Below are positions 47,713 through 59,933 of a stretch of DNA of 64,000 bases, in pieces. Positions within the stretch are counted from its first letter, which is position 1, and every line of letters begins with the position of its first letter. Position numbers and translations under genes: made by a program. The notes under the pieces are model-generated. The model ran no database searches, was not told the DNA's origin, and saw only the letters and a list, made by a program, of their open reading frames with translations. Source of the DNA: Sabethes cyaneus (Eukaryota; Arthropoda; Insecta; Diptera; Culicidae). The stretch covers positions 407,001 to 471,000 of the forward strand of contig NC_071354.1 of NCBI RefSeq assembly GCF_943734655.1. The letters are read 5' to 3'.

Positions 47713-50700
47713 CTAACAATTCACGTGAATGTTACATAAAAAGTGTGATGGATGAGAATTAGGGAAACTGTGGGTAAGACGAACAGGTTAAGAAGAACAG
47801 CTAATAGAACTTATGATTTATAAAACCTAAATACAGTTTACTTCAGTTCAATATATTGTTTTCAAAAGCAACTAGTGAAATATTTAGCAAAAAATGTTTC
47901 TCAATGTGTATTTTGGGTATTGAAAATGGTCCGAAAAAATGAACTTTTTAGTGCTGCGGGTGACACGGACAATGCGTGGGGGTAGAATGGACAGGTATTG
48001 TAAATCCCCCCTACTGAGAGCATATTATTATTTTTAACCCTTGACAAATTAAATACGTATAATATGGTGGTGTAGCGTGCAAAAAATGAAGGTGCTAGTC
48101 TACCCCCTCCCACTAGAGGCAGCCAATAGAAAATTGTTTGGCAGCGGCGATATGAACGAGCATTCCAAAAACTGTTTCATACCTGGCCGCTGCTAATTTG
48201 TTTGAAGTTCACGTTTGCCGGTTAAATTTTCATTTATATGCTTGAGATATCACTAAGAAGCAAAATCAACCATTTAATTATGTTCACTGACCACCTTACC
48301 CACACGCCACACTAGCAGTTGTCCATTTCACCCCACCATTATACACTTTTTTGAAGCGTTCACAATTTTTCATGCGCAAATGAAATTACGTATTATTTCA
48401 ATGCAGACGTTACTTGAAAAGGTATTAAATCGAAATACTTCACGATATGAGCAACATTTTGGAATTAAACCACTCAAAAAGTTTAATTTCGATGGCAAAA
48501 ATGTTACATTCAGCCGCAGAATCATTTCCAATTTTCAGTTTTTCAGTACTTTATCAAAATTGGAAAGTTCTAAATGATGATGGAAACGTTCAGACATCAT
48601 GAGATAGCAAGATGGTTGCATGCCCATCAAAACACTTCATGTGTTGTCTTTCCTTAAAAATATTATTTCTCGACATATGTCACATTTTTCAACTCCGTTC
48701 CACGTCTGTCGAAACTGGCCAAATTGATACCTCCGTCGCCCTCCTAGATCGTAGCTGTTATTATTGAATGACCACTTAGCGCTATCGACAAATTTTAATA
48801 AATGAAAATATTGAAATCGGCTTACAAGAAAAGTATATATTTTAAATATAATTTTTTTGTCCATCATTTGGAACATAATTTTTCCGTCTGAAAGTTTTCC
48901 ATCATTGATGAAATTTTCTGAAATTTTTTTTCTTAACTGATATATTTTGCAATCTAGTATTGATTGGTCACGCTACATTCTACATAATGGTAATTAAAAT
49001 CGAAAGCTACGTATCCAAAAAAAAAATCTTTGAGCACTCTGTTTTTTTTTTCAGTTCATATTTTGGTTGAATTGTACACATACGTATTACACGTTACAGA
49101 ATTCCATTAGGTAAAAACAAATCTAAGAAAGTAACAAAAGAAGCGGATAATCGGAAGAAAAATGTTCTTACTAATATAAGGTGGATTTGTTTTTACTCCA
49201 GTCGGAAGCTAAAGTGAATGAAGGAATTCTACAGCATTAACCATTATCAGCCTGAAACGCAGGTGGTACCCTTATTTCTCGGTCTCTTTCCAAAGAAAGT
49301 TTCTTCGAGCGTTGGATACAATTCGAAGGTTAGCTAAATCGGACAGATGTGGAGCAATATCAATTCGTTTTGGGTTGGGAGAAAAGGTTCAACCATCAAT
49401 GGGCGATCTATTTCGGTTCCGGTGTGGGAAAAATAATGTTACATGCTAACACAGTTACTGGTTACAGAGCGGCCGTTATTGTTGAAAATGCATGAAATTT
49501 TAACAGCGAGAATAGCAATGTTTCAGTACGGTTCACTTCAGGATCCTGTCGGGGAACTAAGTTTTTTAGAATAATGATTGAACAATTTCCGAGTTTGAAT
49601 TTTTTCGATTGGTTTTCGTGACCGCTGGTACCATGTTTGATAATGAACAATAACAAATTCATTACAATTGTCACCTAGAACAATACACAAAATTAAACAG
49701 TTTTAAATTAAATGTTTTTTTAATTTTTTAGGCACACTAAACCTGAAGTAAATAAATCTATGAGCTTTTCTTAGATTTTCGATGGTCAAGGTTCGGATCT
49801 GTATTTTGAAATTGATCAAACTACTTTAAGTAGACTATGCACAAGACAATACACTTCCAAGCTGATAGGGAGTTTGATACACTCTGTAAATCATGAGCTA
49901 AAGCAACACTCTACAAAAAAAGCTGCCAATTTTTCGAGCTAGTTTCAACAAACAATACGAGAAGTTCGCATAAGCGTTCATTACATGACTTGGAAACACA
50001 AACAACTGCCGTTATCTATGAAAAGGAGTTTCTGGTAAAAGTACCGTCTCCTGTCTACTCCAATATACTAAAGAAGGGTTCTAGACTAACCTGATTTTGC
50101 TTATACCGTTGCTATAACGAATAATTAAATTGTCGGAAAGCAGAGATCGAATTACGACGAAATTTATCTTCAATTAACAAAGCGAAAAACGAGCTTTTCG
50201 GCTTGTTGGATAGCTGTTAGCTTCGTTTTTCATACATTGTATCGAATAGTAGTAGTATCTACAGCAAAGCACAGGCTTTAGCAATTCCTTCATCCGTTGT
50301 TGCCGATAATTTGCAAAGATGAGTTTCGTAGACACGAAAATTAACACATTACGATAACTACCGGCAAATATACCTACTATCCAAATATACGTCTTTATAC
50401 AACAAAAGATGCTGTAGACTGGTATGGAGCCTTAAACCGCTGTAAGGACGATGCGGTTTCTGATAGTCGATAGTTTCATGTGTGTAACCCCAAAATTAGA
50501 CGTAGAATGCTTTATCAAGGTATACCTACTTCATATAGGAAACTGATTTCCGAACGTTAAAGATGAAAGAACGTCGTCATCATCATCACCATCGTTATTG
50601 TATGATGTTGGTGATGATGTCGGTTCGATCCGGAAGGAACAGAGCTAGCCTTTGAATAAAACATTATGGAAATGATCTCCTTTTCGCTTGTACTTGAAGC

Positions 50701-51810
50701 AATGTGGTACAGGTTGCTCGGACACACATCGTTTGGCTAAGCCCAACCATATCAGAGGAAAGGGAACAGAGCAGATGTGAAAAGAAAAGTGAGGAACTAA
50801 GTGACTTTGGAGAGATGATGGTTTTCAAATTTATGCAGTGACGAAATTGAATTAGAGCCCTAATCTTAGTGGTGATGGTTTCAGGTTTGGGTCGTAGAAT
50901 TAAATTTTTGGATAATGGGAAAAAGGAGGGTGGAGGTTCGATTCTGATGGATATTTCGGAGCTTCTGCATCACCAGCTAATTCCTCAGAATTTTGTCTAA
51001 TCGGATGGAAGATTCGTCTTGTACGGCGAGCTATACAATTCGGAAAATTCAGTTTCATTTATTCTAAATTAAATTTATAATTCCTTAGAACTGTTCTTCA
51101 AAAATACACTTGCAACCACCGCAATAGGAATTGGACAACATCAATTTCCATTAAGGATGAAACTATTTTTAAATTCTCCTATGTATGTATTTACCAGAAT
51201 AATAGTGATAGTGCCCAGAATAGTGATTATTATGCTGGTGGCAGGTGGGCGCGTGAATGCCCTCTAGAAAATAGTTCCTTGCTGGCGGTACGTGCCGGGA
51301 ACCAACTGAGTATCGTAGAACGGATTTCAAGGATGATTTTGAAGCTTTAGGTTAATACCTAAATTGTTACATAGCGGTTTTTGAAAATTCGAAAAATTAC
51401 CAAAATGGCGGCAATTTTTCCAAAAGAAAGGTGTTTTTTATTCAGAAATCGCCAATTAAAAGCTCATAAAAAATTAAAAAATTGAGATGTCAAAAAACGG
51501 CTGCGTATCAATTTAGATAATTCATTCTTACATGCTGAAAAAAAATTTCAGCCAAATCGGTCCACTAGATTCTGAGATACACGTACCGCCAGCTGAATAA
51601 ACAAGGTTTCGAAAAAAACGCGTTTCAAGTTTCGTACAGCGATGCACTTCCCTTGGGGTGACTCCACAATATTTGCCGTAAGTTTTCAACGAGATCAGAT
51701 ATTAAAAAATCCTGTTGGCATGACATTTCTAAAGGGTTAAGCGTCTCGAAAATGAAAAAAAATAAAATTCGATTTTTCCGACTTTCCAGAGTAGGGTCCC
51801 CACTTAAGGA
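47713..51810. other. gene-poor stretch, nothing firmly recognised
   Basis: AT-rich. A CATCATCATCACCATC-type simple repeat lies near 50577-50620. The block at about 51360-51800 (AAATGGCGGCAATTTTTCC, AAATCGGTCCACTAGATTC) reads like non-coding dispersed repeat sequence. Confidence 0.5.
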
Positions 51811-51813
51811 GGA

Positions 51814-51899
51814 CTAATCAAATTTAATTCTACTATGGACGTACTATATATGTACTATGTACTATATATATATACTATATATATATACTATACTATATA

Positions 51900-51965
<66 letters not shown>

Positions 51966-51985
51966 GTATAATTAAATTGGATTAG
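51814..51985. repeat. giant palindrome with (TA)n centre
   Basis: Arms CTAATCAAATTTAATTCTAC and (reverse strand) CTAATCCAATTTAATTATAC surround about 120 bases of TA-rich sequence, with about 29 uninterrupted AT units at its right part. The whole segment can fold into one cruciform. Confidence 0.8.
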
Positions 51986-51989
51986 TTTT

Positions 51990-52045
51990 CTTTTTATTTA
52001 ATTCGAGGTTTCGTATTATACTAAGACGCTTCAAAAACTTCAGTC
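51990..52045 (+). repeat. dispersed repeat shared with 62.08-62.13 kb
   Basis: TTCTTTTTATTTAATTCGAG, then GGTTTCGTATTATACTAAGA and CTTCAAAAACTTCAG, closely matches a segment at about 62085-62133. No ends were defined. Confidence 0.55.
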
Positions 52046-52049
52046 AAAC

Positions 52050-53095
52050 TTTTTTTTCAAAATTACTCAAAGAACAAAACTAAACGCCAAAATATAATGA
52101 TCACTTTCGGCAAAGGATTTCCTGGCAAAAAGTAATACTTCAGAATATGCTGTATATTACCTACCAATTTTTGATATTATCTACGACAGTAAAAACGTAT
52201 ACACCAACGATTGTCAATCCGAATGCTTCCGAATGACGTAGAAATGTTATGTATGTATTAGTGGAGCCATCTGTTGTCAAAGCTCAGGTGCAACTGCTAA
52301 TTTAAATAGATAACGTTTCTGTAACATTACTGCTAATCAATTTTAAGAATACTGATGGTTATACTAAGAACGATCTAAAATATATTCAAAATGAAACGTT
52401 ACGGTACAACGATTTTTTTTTTGAAACACACGCACTAATGGTAATCAGATTATCTATGATACAGCCAACAATCATGTCATTGTATTGCTGATTGCAAGGA
52501 AAATTTTACCCTCTAGAGTGCAAAATCGCTCATAGAAGTGTGATCCTGCGTTAAATCGTATTGGTATCTTCGGTGCACTTTTTCATTACATTCCAACCAA
52601 TAAGTGCGCCGGAGAGACTGAAACGATTTAAGCCAAAATAGCACTTTTATGAGCGATTGCGCACTTATTGATTGATTGATCTTCCTTGCAATCAACAATA
52701 TATATGGACGGGACAAACAACGCGGAATAAATTGCGCGTGAAATCTTTCTAGCCACCTATTTAGCTTGAATAGCGATAAATGCTAGAATAGTATCGCCAC
52801 ATAACTTACAGAAATGCCAAACCGTCCATTCGAGTGAAACTAGTTATTGCACCAGAACATATTCTCGTGTGTTATGTTTTAAAATAAAATTAAAAAGCAG
52901 ACGCGAAACAATTACATACTGCTCTACAACCTGTCCAACAAAAAGCAACTGGAATTATGAAAACTGGCTGCATTTTTCTGGGTAATTGAACATTTCACCA
53001 CGGCAACCAGCAGTGATTTATTTCAGAGTAGTTTATATTGCTAGGGCTTTTTCTGTAAAGATGGTACTTCCCGGTAAGCATTTATGAAATATGAT
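52050..53095. other. gene-poor stretch, nothing recognised
   Basis: AT-rich; the imperfect inverted pair TGCAAAATCGCTCATAGAAG (52520) and TTTTATGAGCGATTGCGCAC (52644) suggests another small foldback element with loosely defined ends. Confidence 0.45.
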
Positions 53096-53098
53096 TTA

Positions 53099-53285
53099 GG
53101 CCATTACAAATATTTAAAAAAGTTTTTGTCCCTCCGGTGTTGGGCCGGAGAAGGGAGGGGGGTCGAAAAAAAAACAAAGAGAATTTTTTAATCGAGCAAA
53201 ATAAAATGGTTGCTTAAAGTTTAAACGTAAAACCCAAATCTATTCTTGCTTTTAATATATACATTATTATTTTCCAAAAACTTTA
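53099..53285 (+). mobile_element. half copy of the poly-G family A MITE
   Basis: Starts TTA-GGCCATTACAAATATTTA, then TTGTCCCTCCGGTGTTGGGC, AGGGAGGGGGGTCG and a run of A. It ends near the 'CTATTCTTGCTTTTAATATA' part, so only one end is kept. Confidence 0.8.
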
Positions 53286-53289
53286 AAAA

Positions 53290-54830
53290 CAATTTTCATT
53301 GGCTTTATGATAATATGAATAATATATTTAAAAAAGTCCACTTCGCACACACAATCCACAATTTTGCGTATTTTGATTTTTAGTTATTGTCTTTTTCAGT
53401 GCTTTCAATGAAAACCACAGTAACTTAGTAACAATACCCCTTTCCACTTACTACCTACTGCCCTGCAGAAAAAACAAGATCTTTTCTCCGTGCAACCGTC
53501 GACAATCGGAAATTCCCGGCATTGGCGTGTCCGGGGTTCGTTGACAGTATATTCCTCTTCGTGCTTCTCCTGCAGGCCTCCTCATTGCAACCTTCAATCT
53601 CACCAATAGTAGCCGTTTATTGTTACATAGCGATCAAGTTGGCCAATTGCACAGTCTTGCTGGTCTAGGCCTGTCATCTACCGCCCGATGCGGAAACTGT
53701 ACTGTCGGCTGCATGTGGCTCGCAGGAAATCCATGTTGTACAGTCTGTATTTTTTTTCTCTACCTCCTCCACATTCCCCCAAAAGTCGATCGGTTTGGTG
53801 TCCATAACCATACTTCATGGTAACACAGAACCGATGTGCTCTTGTTTGCCACCATTTCACAAACATACATACTTATATCACAAATGGGCAGGCTGTTCAC
53901 TGTTCTACAGAGCGGCAAACTTCATCACGACAAGTCGATTATTTCGCGATAGAATGTTTTGTGGCGGCATAACGAGCCTTGCTGGGATCGCGTGGCACCT
54001 CGACCAAACAGTAGGTATGTACTCAGCAATGAGTGATGGGGCACGGAGGTGCAGTCATATCGTGCTGGGCAGAAATGAATGTTGGCAGCGTTGTTATACG
54101 TTGTTTAAATCAATTTTTAAGCCAGTCATGTAGTGTTTACGTCCAGCAGGCGATAGAAAAAGTAAGTGTAATTGATTTAAATTTCTTTAAGTCATGTCGG
54201 TGTCACGAAATGTTTGCACCCTTTTCTCTTTGCGGGACGTTTGGTAGACCACCCGGAATGCTAACCCAATGTGTATTCTTAGCACGAAGGGCTGAAGGAA
54301 ATTACGTTGAAGTGTTATGATTTATACGTTTTTATCATGGGGTGTCGAGACTGGACGGGCTGAGATTATGTTTAGTCAGCATTATCACAACTTTATGCAA
54401 ATTATATGTTTGCAACTGGTTATCGTTGTTTTGTTGAATTTCGAGCGAATAAAAGCGAAGCTAACAACAAATAACAGTTAAGGGGAGATTTACTTTAAAC
54501 GTTTCCTTACGACTTGAATTTTATCCACAGTAGATTGCTAATTACTATATATAGTAATTATAGTGAAACGAATATAGTCTAACATACAGTCGATCCAATG
54601 TTTAAAACATAATAAAGAAAAAGAAAATAAACTTCATATTATCTACACGTTTGATGGGGTCGCCTGGTCTCCAGATCTGCAAAAATTTTTATTTTGGTGA
54701 AACCGTACTACAATGAACGGAAGGGTTAATCCTTTGTTCTCCTTTTACTCTTCCTTCATACTGAATTTTCCATTATCCAAATGAAGGTTCTACATAGAAT
54801 AAAGTCTTTCTTCTAGTTAGTGTACGGGTA
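53290..54830. other. gene-poor stretch, nothing firmly recognised
   Basis: The part at about 53480-54320 is less AT-rich, with overlapping frames of up to 112 codons on both strands. None has a known domain. Confidence 0.45.
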
Positions 54831-54844
54831 TTACCCTATAAATT

Positions 54845-54966
54845 ACTATTTTTTTGTTGGTTATAGTCACTTTAACACTGCTTAGGTAATTCGTGACTTC
54901 TGCGGGGTTGGGATTTGAACCCGGGGCGTAAGAGGCGTGAATGCTAACCACTACGCCGGGATTGAC
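54845..54966 (-). mobile_element. young tRNA-Glu/Asp-like SINE with 11-bp target duplication
   Basis: Same family as the copy at 39056: head GTGGTTAGCATTCACGCCTC, B-box GGTTCAAATCCCAACCCC, body CACGAATTACCTAAGC and AAAGTGACTATAACC, A-rich end. CCCTATAAATT is repeated exactly at 54834-54844 and 54967-54977. Confidence 0.85.
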
Positions 54967-55041
54967 CCCTATAAATTCTATTCTGCTGTATAATTGACTT
55001 GATATGAAAACTTATAGGTATCACTCTCAAACATATTTACG

Positions 55042-55245
55042 TCTGGCACCCCGCTTAGTTGGTTTCGAGGTACGATGCTGGTTTAGCAAGCCAGTCGTCG
55101 TATGTTCGAATCTCAGTTAGGCGGTGCTGCTACATAGGGTCAGTAGGATTGTTGCACTGTCCTGTACTCTAATAACCGGCTGTGAAGTATGTCGATAAAG
55201 AAGGGTTATGTGGTCTTAGAAAAGACGTTTATATGCCCAAGGCTT
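55042..55245 (+). mobile_element. tRNA-derived SINE (same subtype as the 305 copy)
   Basis: GCTTAGTTGGTTTCGAGG A-box region, B-box GTTCGAATCTCAG, GGCGGTGCTGCTACATAG, and the end AAGACGTTTATATGCCCAAG followed by GCTTTGCTTTT. Confidence 0.85.
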
Positions 55246-55608
55246 TGCTTTTCTACGTCTGACATAATCATGAAAATGAGCGGTGTTGTCTGGAGACAGA
55301 AAAACATTTTCGTTAGTTCTGGCAAATTAACACAACTGAAAAAACTCAAATAAACGTTTGATCAAATAAATATTCTTGTATAAGAGAAATTATCGCCTGT
55401 TTCGATGCCAAGTAGGAAAGTATTCTGACAATCCATTCCAAGAAATTTTAATGACATTTCAGTAGCAGTCATCAGATTTTTTTGCATCTAATCGTTTGTG
55501 TAATACTGACGTCTCCTATCAGCTTGTGTTATTTATTAGAGATCAAAGAATATTTTATTGATTGTATTTCAGTTTAGATGGAAAACTCTTAGACATGCTT
55601 TGATACCT

Positions 55609-55748
55609 AAAATTAAAAAAGAAGAAAACTTGTTCGAAAACAGACACTGAGGAAGCCTGCAAGTCTTTGGCGAAATACGTATCTATCGTGAATAAAATCT
55701 ACATAGTAGAATTAAATTGCATAAGTTTTCTTCTTTTTTAATTTTATG
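55609..55748. repeat. foldback with 25-bp perfect arms
   Basis: TAAAATTAAAAAAGAAGAAA followed by ACTTG at the left is matched by its reverse complement at about 55722-55747, with about 90 bases between. Confidence 0.75.
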
Positions 55749-56117
55749 TTTTTATAACAACAATTTTACGTTCGTTAATTTCCGTTTCTCAGCATCAGAT
55801 CGAAAATTACAAATTACAAAACAGGCGATCTCGATTTCTACATGACTGCAAAGCCGAAAACCCCTAGCTAAATATTTTTTCAATTAATAGATTGTAAAAG
55901 AATTTGGTTAACAACTTTCATTTTATAATAGGCATATTCTTATGGTGATGCAATATAGTAGCAAGCACACACACGGTCCAGTTGAGCTGGATTGAAAAAA
56001 TGTCTGAACGAACTAATAAACGACATGGCAACGACGGTAGGTACATGTTCAAGAAACATGACGAATAGAAAAATTCTTCGAAGCGGAAACGAAATAGACG
56101 GCTGATAGCTTGACTGT

Positions 56118-56500
56118 TTAGGTATTGGGATTTTCACTTTTTCCACCTAATCTATTCAAAGAATAACAGCTGTTACCAAGTGCAACGCTTTCAAAATTTG
56201 ATCTGGCAGACTGGTCTACTGGAAAAAATGCCATCATATCTGCTGAAGCAGACCCATCTACTGTCGATCGAAAGGAAGGGTTGGCTGAAATGCGAGAGTT
56301 CATGAATGCATCGTTCCAGGCCAGATTGAAAAGAAGTTCGTTTCCACAGTCCCGGCAACTGCAGCCAAGGTTGATTGATAGATCGTTTTTTTGCTACTCG
56401 ACGAAGAATGTAGACTGTTGTACGATTTTCTGCTTCCGATTCCTTTGATGGGTGGTCAATGGGGAAAGCATTCGGATCTAACTCAGGCAAGCGTATTCGA
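56118..56500 (-). other. unidentified protein-like frames, possibly a decayed gene fragment
   Basis: Two overlapping minus-strand frames look more protein-like than their surroundings: one from about 56490 (LPELDPNAFPIDHPSKESEA), and one to a stop at 56118 (NELLFNLAWNDAFMNSRISA, then STVDGSASADMMAFFPVDQS). An A7 run near 56385 could be a frameshift linking them, and CTCATTTTAG before 56495 could be an acceptor. No family is assigned. A faint serpin-like feel to the second frame is not strong enough to name it. Confidence 0.25.
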
Positions 56501-56703
56501 TGGCTAAAATGAGAAATGACTTTCGAACATATATGACGGCTGAATTTAGACTCAACTGACAGACACTGATACTGAATGGCATGCTTTCATGATACCGGAT
56601 GCAACAGCCAGAAAAAAAAACGAATTACTACCCGATTCATTCGATATTTGACGCTAATCAATCATGCTCATTGACATAATTCAGGTGACAATTTGGTAGG
56701 AAT

Positions 56704-58278
56704 TAGGGCTGTCTAACCGGTAGTACCGGTAGTACCGAAACCGGTAATACCGATCAATTTTTGGATACCGAAATACCGGTTTTGGAAAGGTAAAAAACCG
56801 GTATTTCCGGTATTTTCTAATCAGCTTGTTTTTTCAAACCCTTATTAGAAGAAGAACTATATTTGATAAAAGATTTTAAAACCCTTAGAAAAACAACTTG
56901 CCGACGAGTTTCTTCGACTACTAACAATGAAGAGAGTGAAATTGTGGGTGGGTTTGCTGTAAAAGTGTTTCGTTGTATGAGCCAGACGTCGCGTTTCAAT
57001 TTATTTTTGCACAACTTGTTATTCAAAAGCCTCCAAATTATTCGAAGCACTCAAGTAACGAATTTAGGAAACAAGATCAGGGCCCAGAAACGTCACTTAC
57101 AATAGTAAATTGTTATTTAACAATGAAGTAATGAAGCTTAAGTTTCAACTGATGCAGCGCCGCTTCGTTTTAAAACTGGCTCAATCAGCTTCATTGAAAC
57201 GATTTTCCCTTCATCATGACGACCGGTTTAAAGTTTCATTTGTATTTCTCCAACAAATATTCAGAAGAAGGCCAGCAATGCAATGCAATTAGAATGCAAT
57301 TGAACTGATTTTGAGTAACATTTCCTACAGTTTAACGCATATTATGATTAACCTACTCAACATAGACAAATCGTGCATGATTGCTAATCGTCGTCATTTG
57401 ACACAGTCTCTAGCTGAAGCTTGCTTGAAACGTTCTGTTCAACAAACCCTACTAGCACGGTTGTTACAAATCAGTTGTAGCAACGGATATGTGTCTAATT
57501 CTAGTCATAAATAAGTTGTTGCAACAAAAAGGGCGAAAACTGTGCTGCTTGGGAATGAAACAAGTCGCTTCATGTATGAAGCGAAGGTAAGAGAAAGTCA
57601 GCTTCATTTATTTGTTTCGCAGATGCAGGGCCCTGATCAGAATACGGGAATCTTTGCGCTTTTTGAGCATTCGTACCAACAAAGGATCTACCAGGAAAGA
57701 ATTTGGATTATTTTTCAAGTCTTTCGAGTGATACATTGATTAAACAAGGAAATGAAATCTGCATCCCACCATCTCCGAATAGTGGGATTGATAACAGAGA
57801 AAAGAAGATATTTGTGAACGATAATGAAGAGGATGACGCTATGCAGGAGTTCCGTTTTGAGGATGGAGATAAATTGTGAAGAGCCTGTAGGAGACCGGGG
57901 CATTAATTATGCTGGAAGCTACAATACAAGATATATTGTAAATAAATAAAGGCAGGTTTCCCTACTATAAATTTGAAGAAATGAAAGGAAAATTCCTGAT
58001 GTGCTTAGAGCCGCTCGCCAGACGTCGAGAAAGCGGAAGTTTTTACAATTGTTGGAAGTGTTGGCAATAAAATTCGTTCTAGCAAGGTAAATAAATCCCT
58101 AAGAGAATTATATCTGCTTAAATTCTAATTTGCTAAGCAACAATAATGAAGCTAAAATTTCAAAATAAAAAGATTTACTGAAAAACATCAACATTTCTAT
58201 TGATTTTGAATAATCTGCCAATACCGGTATTTTACCAAAAGCGGTTTTCACCAAAAGCGCCCAATACCGACAGCCCTA
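56704..58278 (+). mobile_element. hAT transposon, 1575 bp, perfect 8-bp target duplication
   Basis: Both ends begin TAGGGCTGTC (right end on the reverse strand), followed by CCGG/GGTATTGG-rich subterminal repeats built on 'ACCGGTA'. GTAGGAAT lies on both sides (56696-56703 and 58279-58286). The interior keeps remnants of a transposase ending at 58128. This is the hAT signature: 8-bp duplication, short ends and a C-terminal dimerisation region. Confidence 0.92.
58030..58128 (+). pseudogene. hAT transposase C-terminal dimerisation remnant
   Basis: The plus frame reads VFTIVGSVGNKIRSSKVNKS then LRELYLLKF and a TAA at 58126. This matches the usual end of hAT transposases (a 'SERxFS..G.. KR..L......LL.L' pattern). 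Upstream frames (57110-57290, 57311-57514, 57542-57739) are separate short pieces of a degenerate transposase with stops and frameshifts, so no active enzyme is encoded. Confidence 0.75.
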
Positions 58279-58688
58279 GTAGGAATGTACTGTAGCTTCA
58301 TACCCATAATACAAAGTATTTTCACGTGTGATTACATAAAAAACTCAACGTCGAATTTAATAAACGTTATGATCTCGCCATATTATGATTAAATACTCTT
58401 TCCGAATGAAATGTGTTAAAAATGGTAAAACAGACCACAACAAATTGAATTATTATGTTTCATGTCAAGCTACTATTACAAAACTATAGAAATGTCTGGT
58501 TTCGTATTCGATTAAAATCATCTAACTGAACTGCTTTGAATTGAGCTTATATTGACATAAAACGAAACTTGGTGGAGAAAGCATACCTGATTTCAACGAA
58601 TTATTTTCTAAACTTATTTATTTAAGTATTAGTCTATGTCTGTCAGATAACAACCTAAAAAACTAATTTATCACCACAAAACGTATAT

Positions 58689-59929
58689 GGGTCATTCCAC
58701 GCGAAGTGACCGAGAAAAAGTACAAACGTGTAGTCGACCTTCTCGGATATCGACCAAATTTGGTCAGATTGTTCGTTTTGGGCGAAAAAGCAACACGCCC
58801 TCTGGTGGCCGAGATTCTGCAAACTTCGAAAATCCAATTTTTTCGTTCGGGAACTTTTCTTTATACAGGGCATATATTTCCTTCAGATTTACCAAAACTA
58901 AACACTTCTGCTTTAAAACACGAGTGATCAGTATGTTGCATTTTGCTTTACGCAAGCGAATGGTATTGTTGCACCGTTGACATTGTGTCACCTCTCTCTG
59001 CTGCTGGTCATCTCGCATGGTTAAAGGCACGAGAAACTGGGAATTGCTTGTTTCAAAACGCTGTATCTCGGAATCGGCTAAGAATACCTCGGGGTGATGA
59101 GTGTTTCTTAAGTAAAAAAGTCCGAGGAATACGATGGTGTTGAAATTTTCGAGATCAAATTGTCTTCATTGAAAGAAAAATGCAAATTTAGTTTTCAAAT
59201 CGAAAATAACAATATTTGGCAGCACTGTTGCTAAAAACTGATATCTTTTTCGGATTCCTTGGATAATTTTCCTAGAAAATGCAGAAGAATGTTTCTAAAC
59301 TTAATATCTACGGAGATCAGGAATGGAAAAAATCGCTTCTAGCGATCAAGATCATAGAAGCGATCAGATTCAGATTCGTTGACATCACTCTTTGTATGCG
59401 ACAAACACTTTGTCACGATCTGAACAGATTATGACAAACCTCATGTCAGATCATGTTCATTGCATGCTTGCGTTGGGAAATATAACAGATACAGACGATT
59501 GGTTGTATGCATCGTATGAATCACAATACAAACAACATGCGTGACCTTTTTTCTCGCAGCTAAGTAAGATGTAACACTATGATCGACTGCTGAGACTGTT
59601 TAGAGAACAAAATCTTGTGATCAACGCTGAAGATTCACTGTTTGTCATGATCTGTACGGATCGTGATCTGTGCGTGTGGCGATAACTCACAGATTTGTTC
59701 AAAATCACTGATCTTCCATCCCTGACGGAGGTATAAGCAAATGCATTTAGCAAAAATGGGGCTATTCATTAAAAAGAGGGGGACTCCCATTAATCGAGGG
59801 GGGGGGGGTCAATCGGCACCAAACTTGGGATTTGTGCTTTTTCGCCCAAAACGAACAATCTGACCAAATTTGGTTGAAATCCGTGAAGGTCGATTACAGG
59901 TGACTCGGACACTTCGCGTGGAATGACCC
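58689..59929. mobile_element. 1.24-kb element with ~105-bp terminal inverted repeats
   Basis: Both ends start GGGTCATTCCACGCGAAGTG and go on through GTCGACCTTC/ATCGACCTTC, CCAAATTTGGTCAGATTG and TTCGTTTTGGGCGAAAAAGC. ATAT lies at both outer edges. A G10 tract lies near the right end (about 59800). Frames of 60-97 codons at both ends are by-products of the arms. No transposase is visible. Confidence 0.85.
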
Positions 59930-59933
59930 ATAT

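Noticed and set aside
58687..59030. Overlapping 73-97 codon frames on both strands
   Set aside because: They are translations of the long terminal inverted repeat of the 58.7 kb element.
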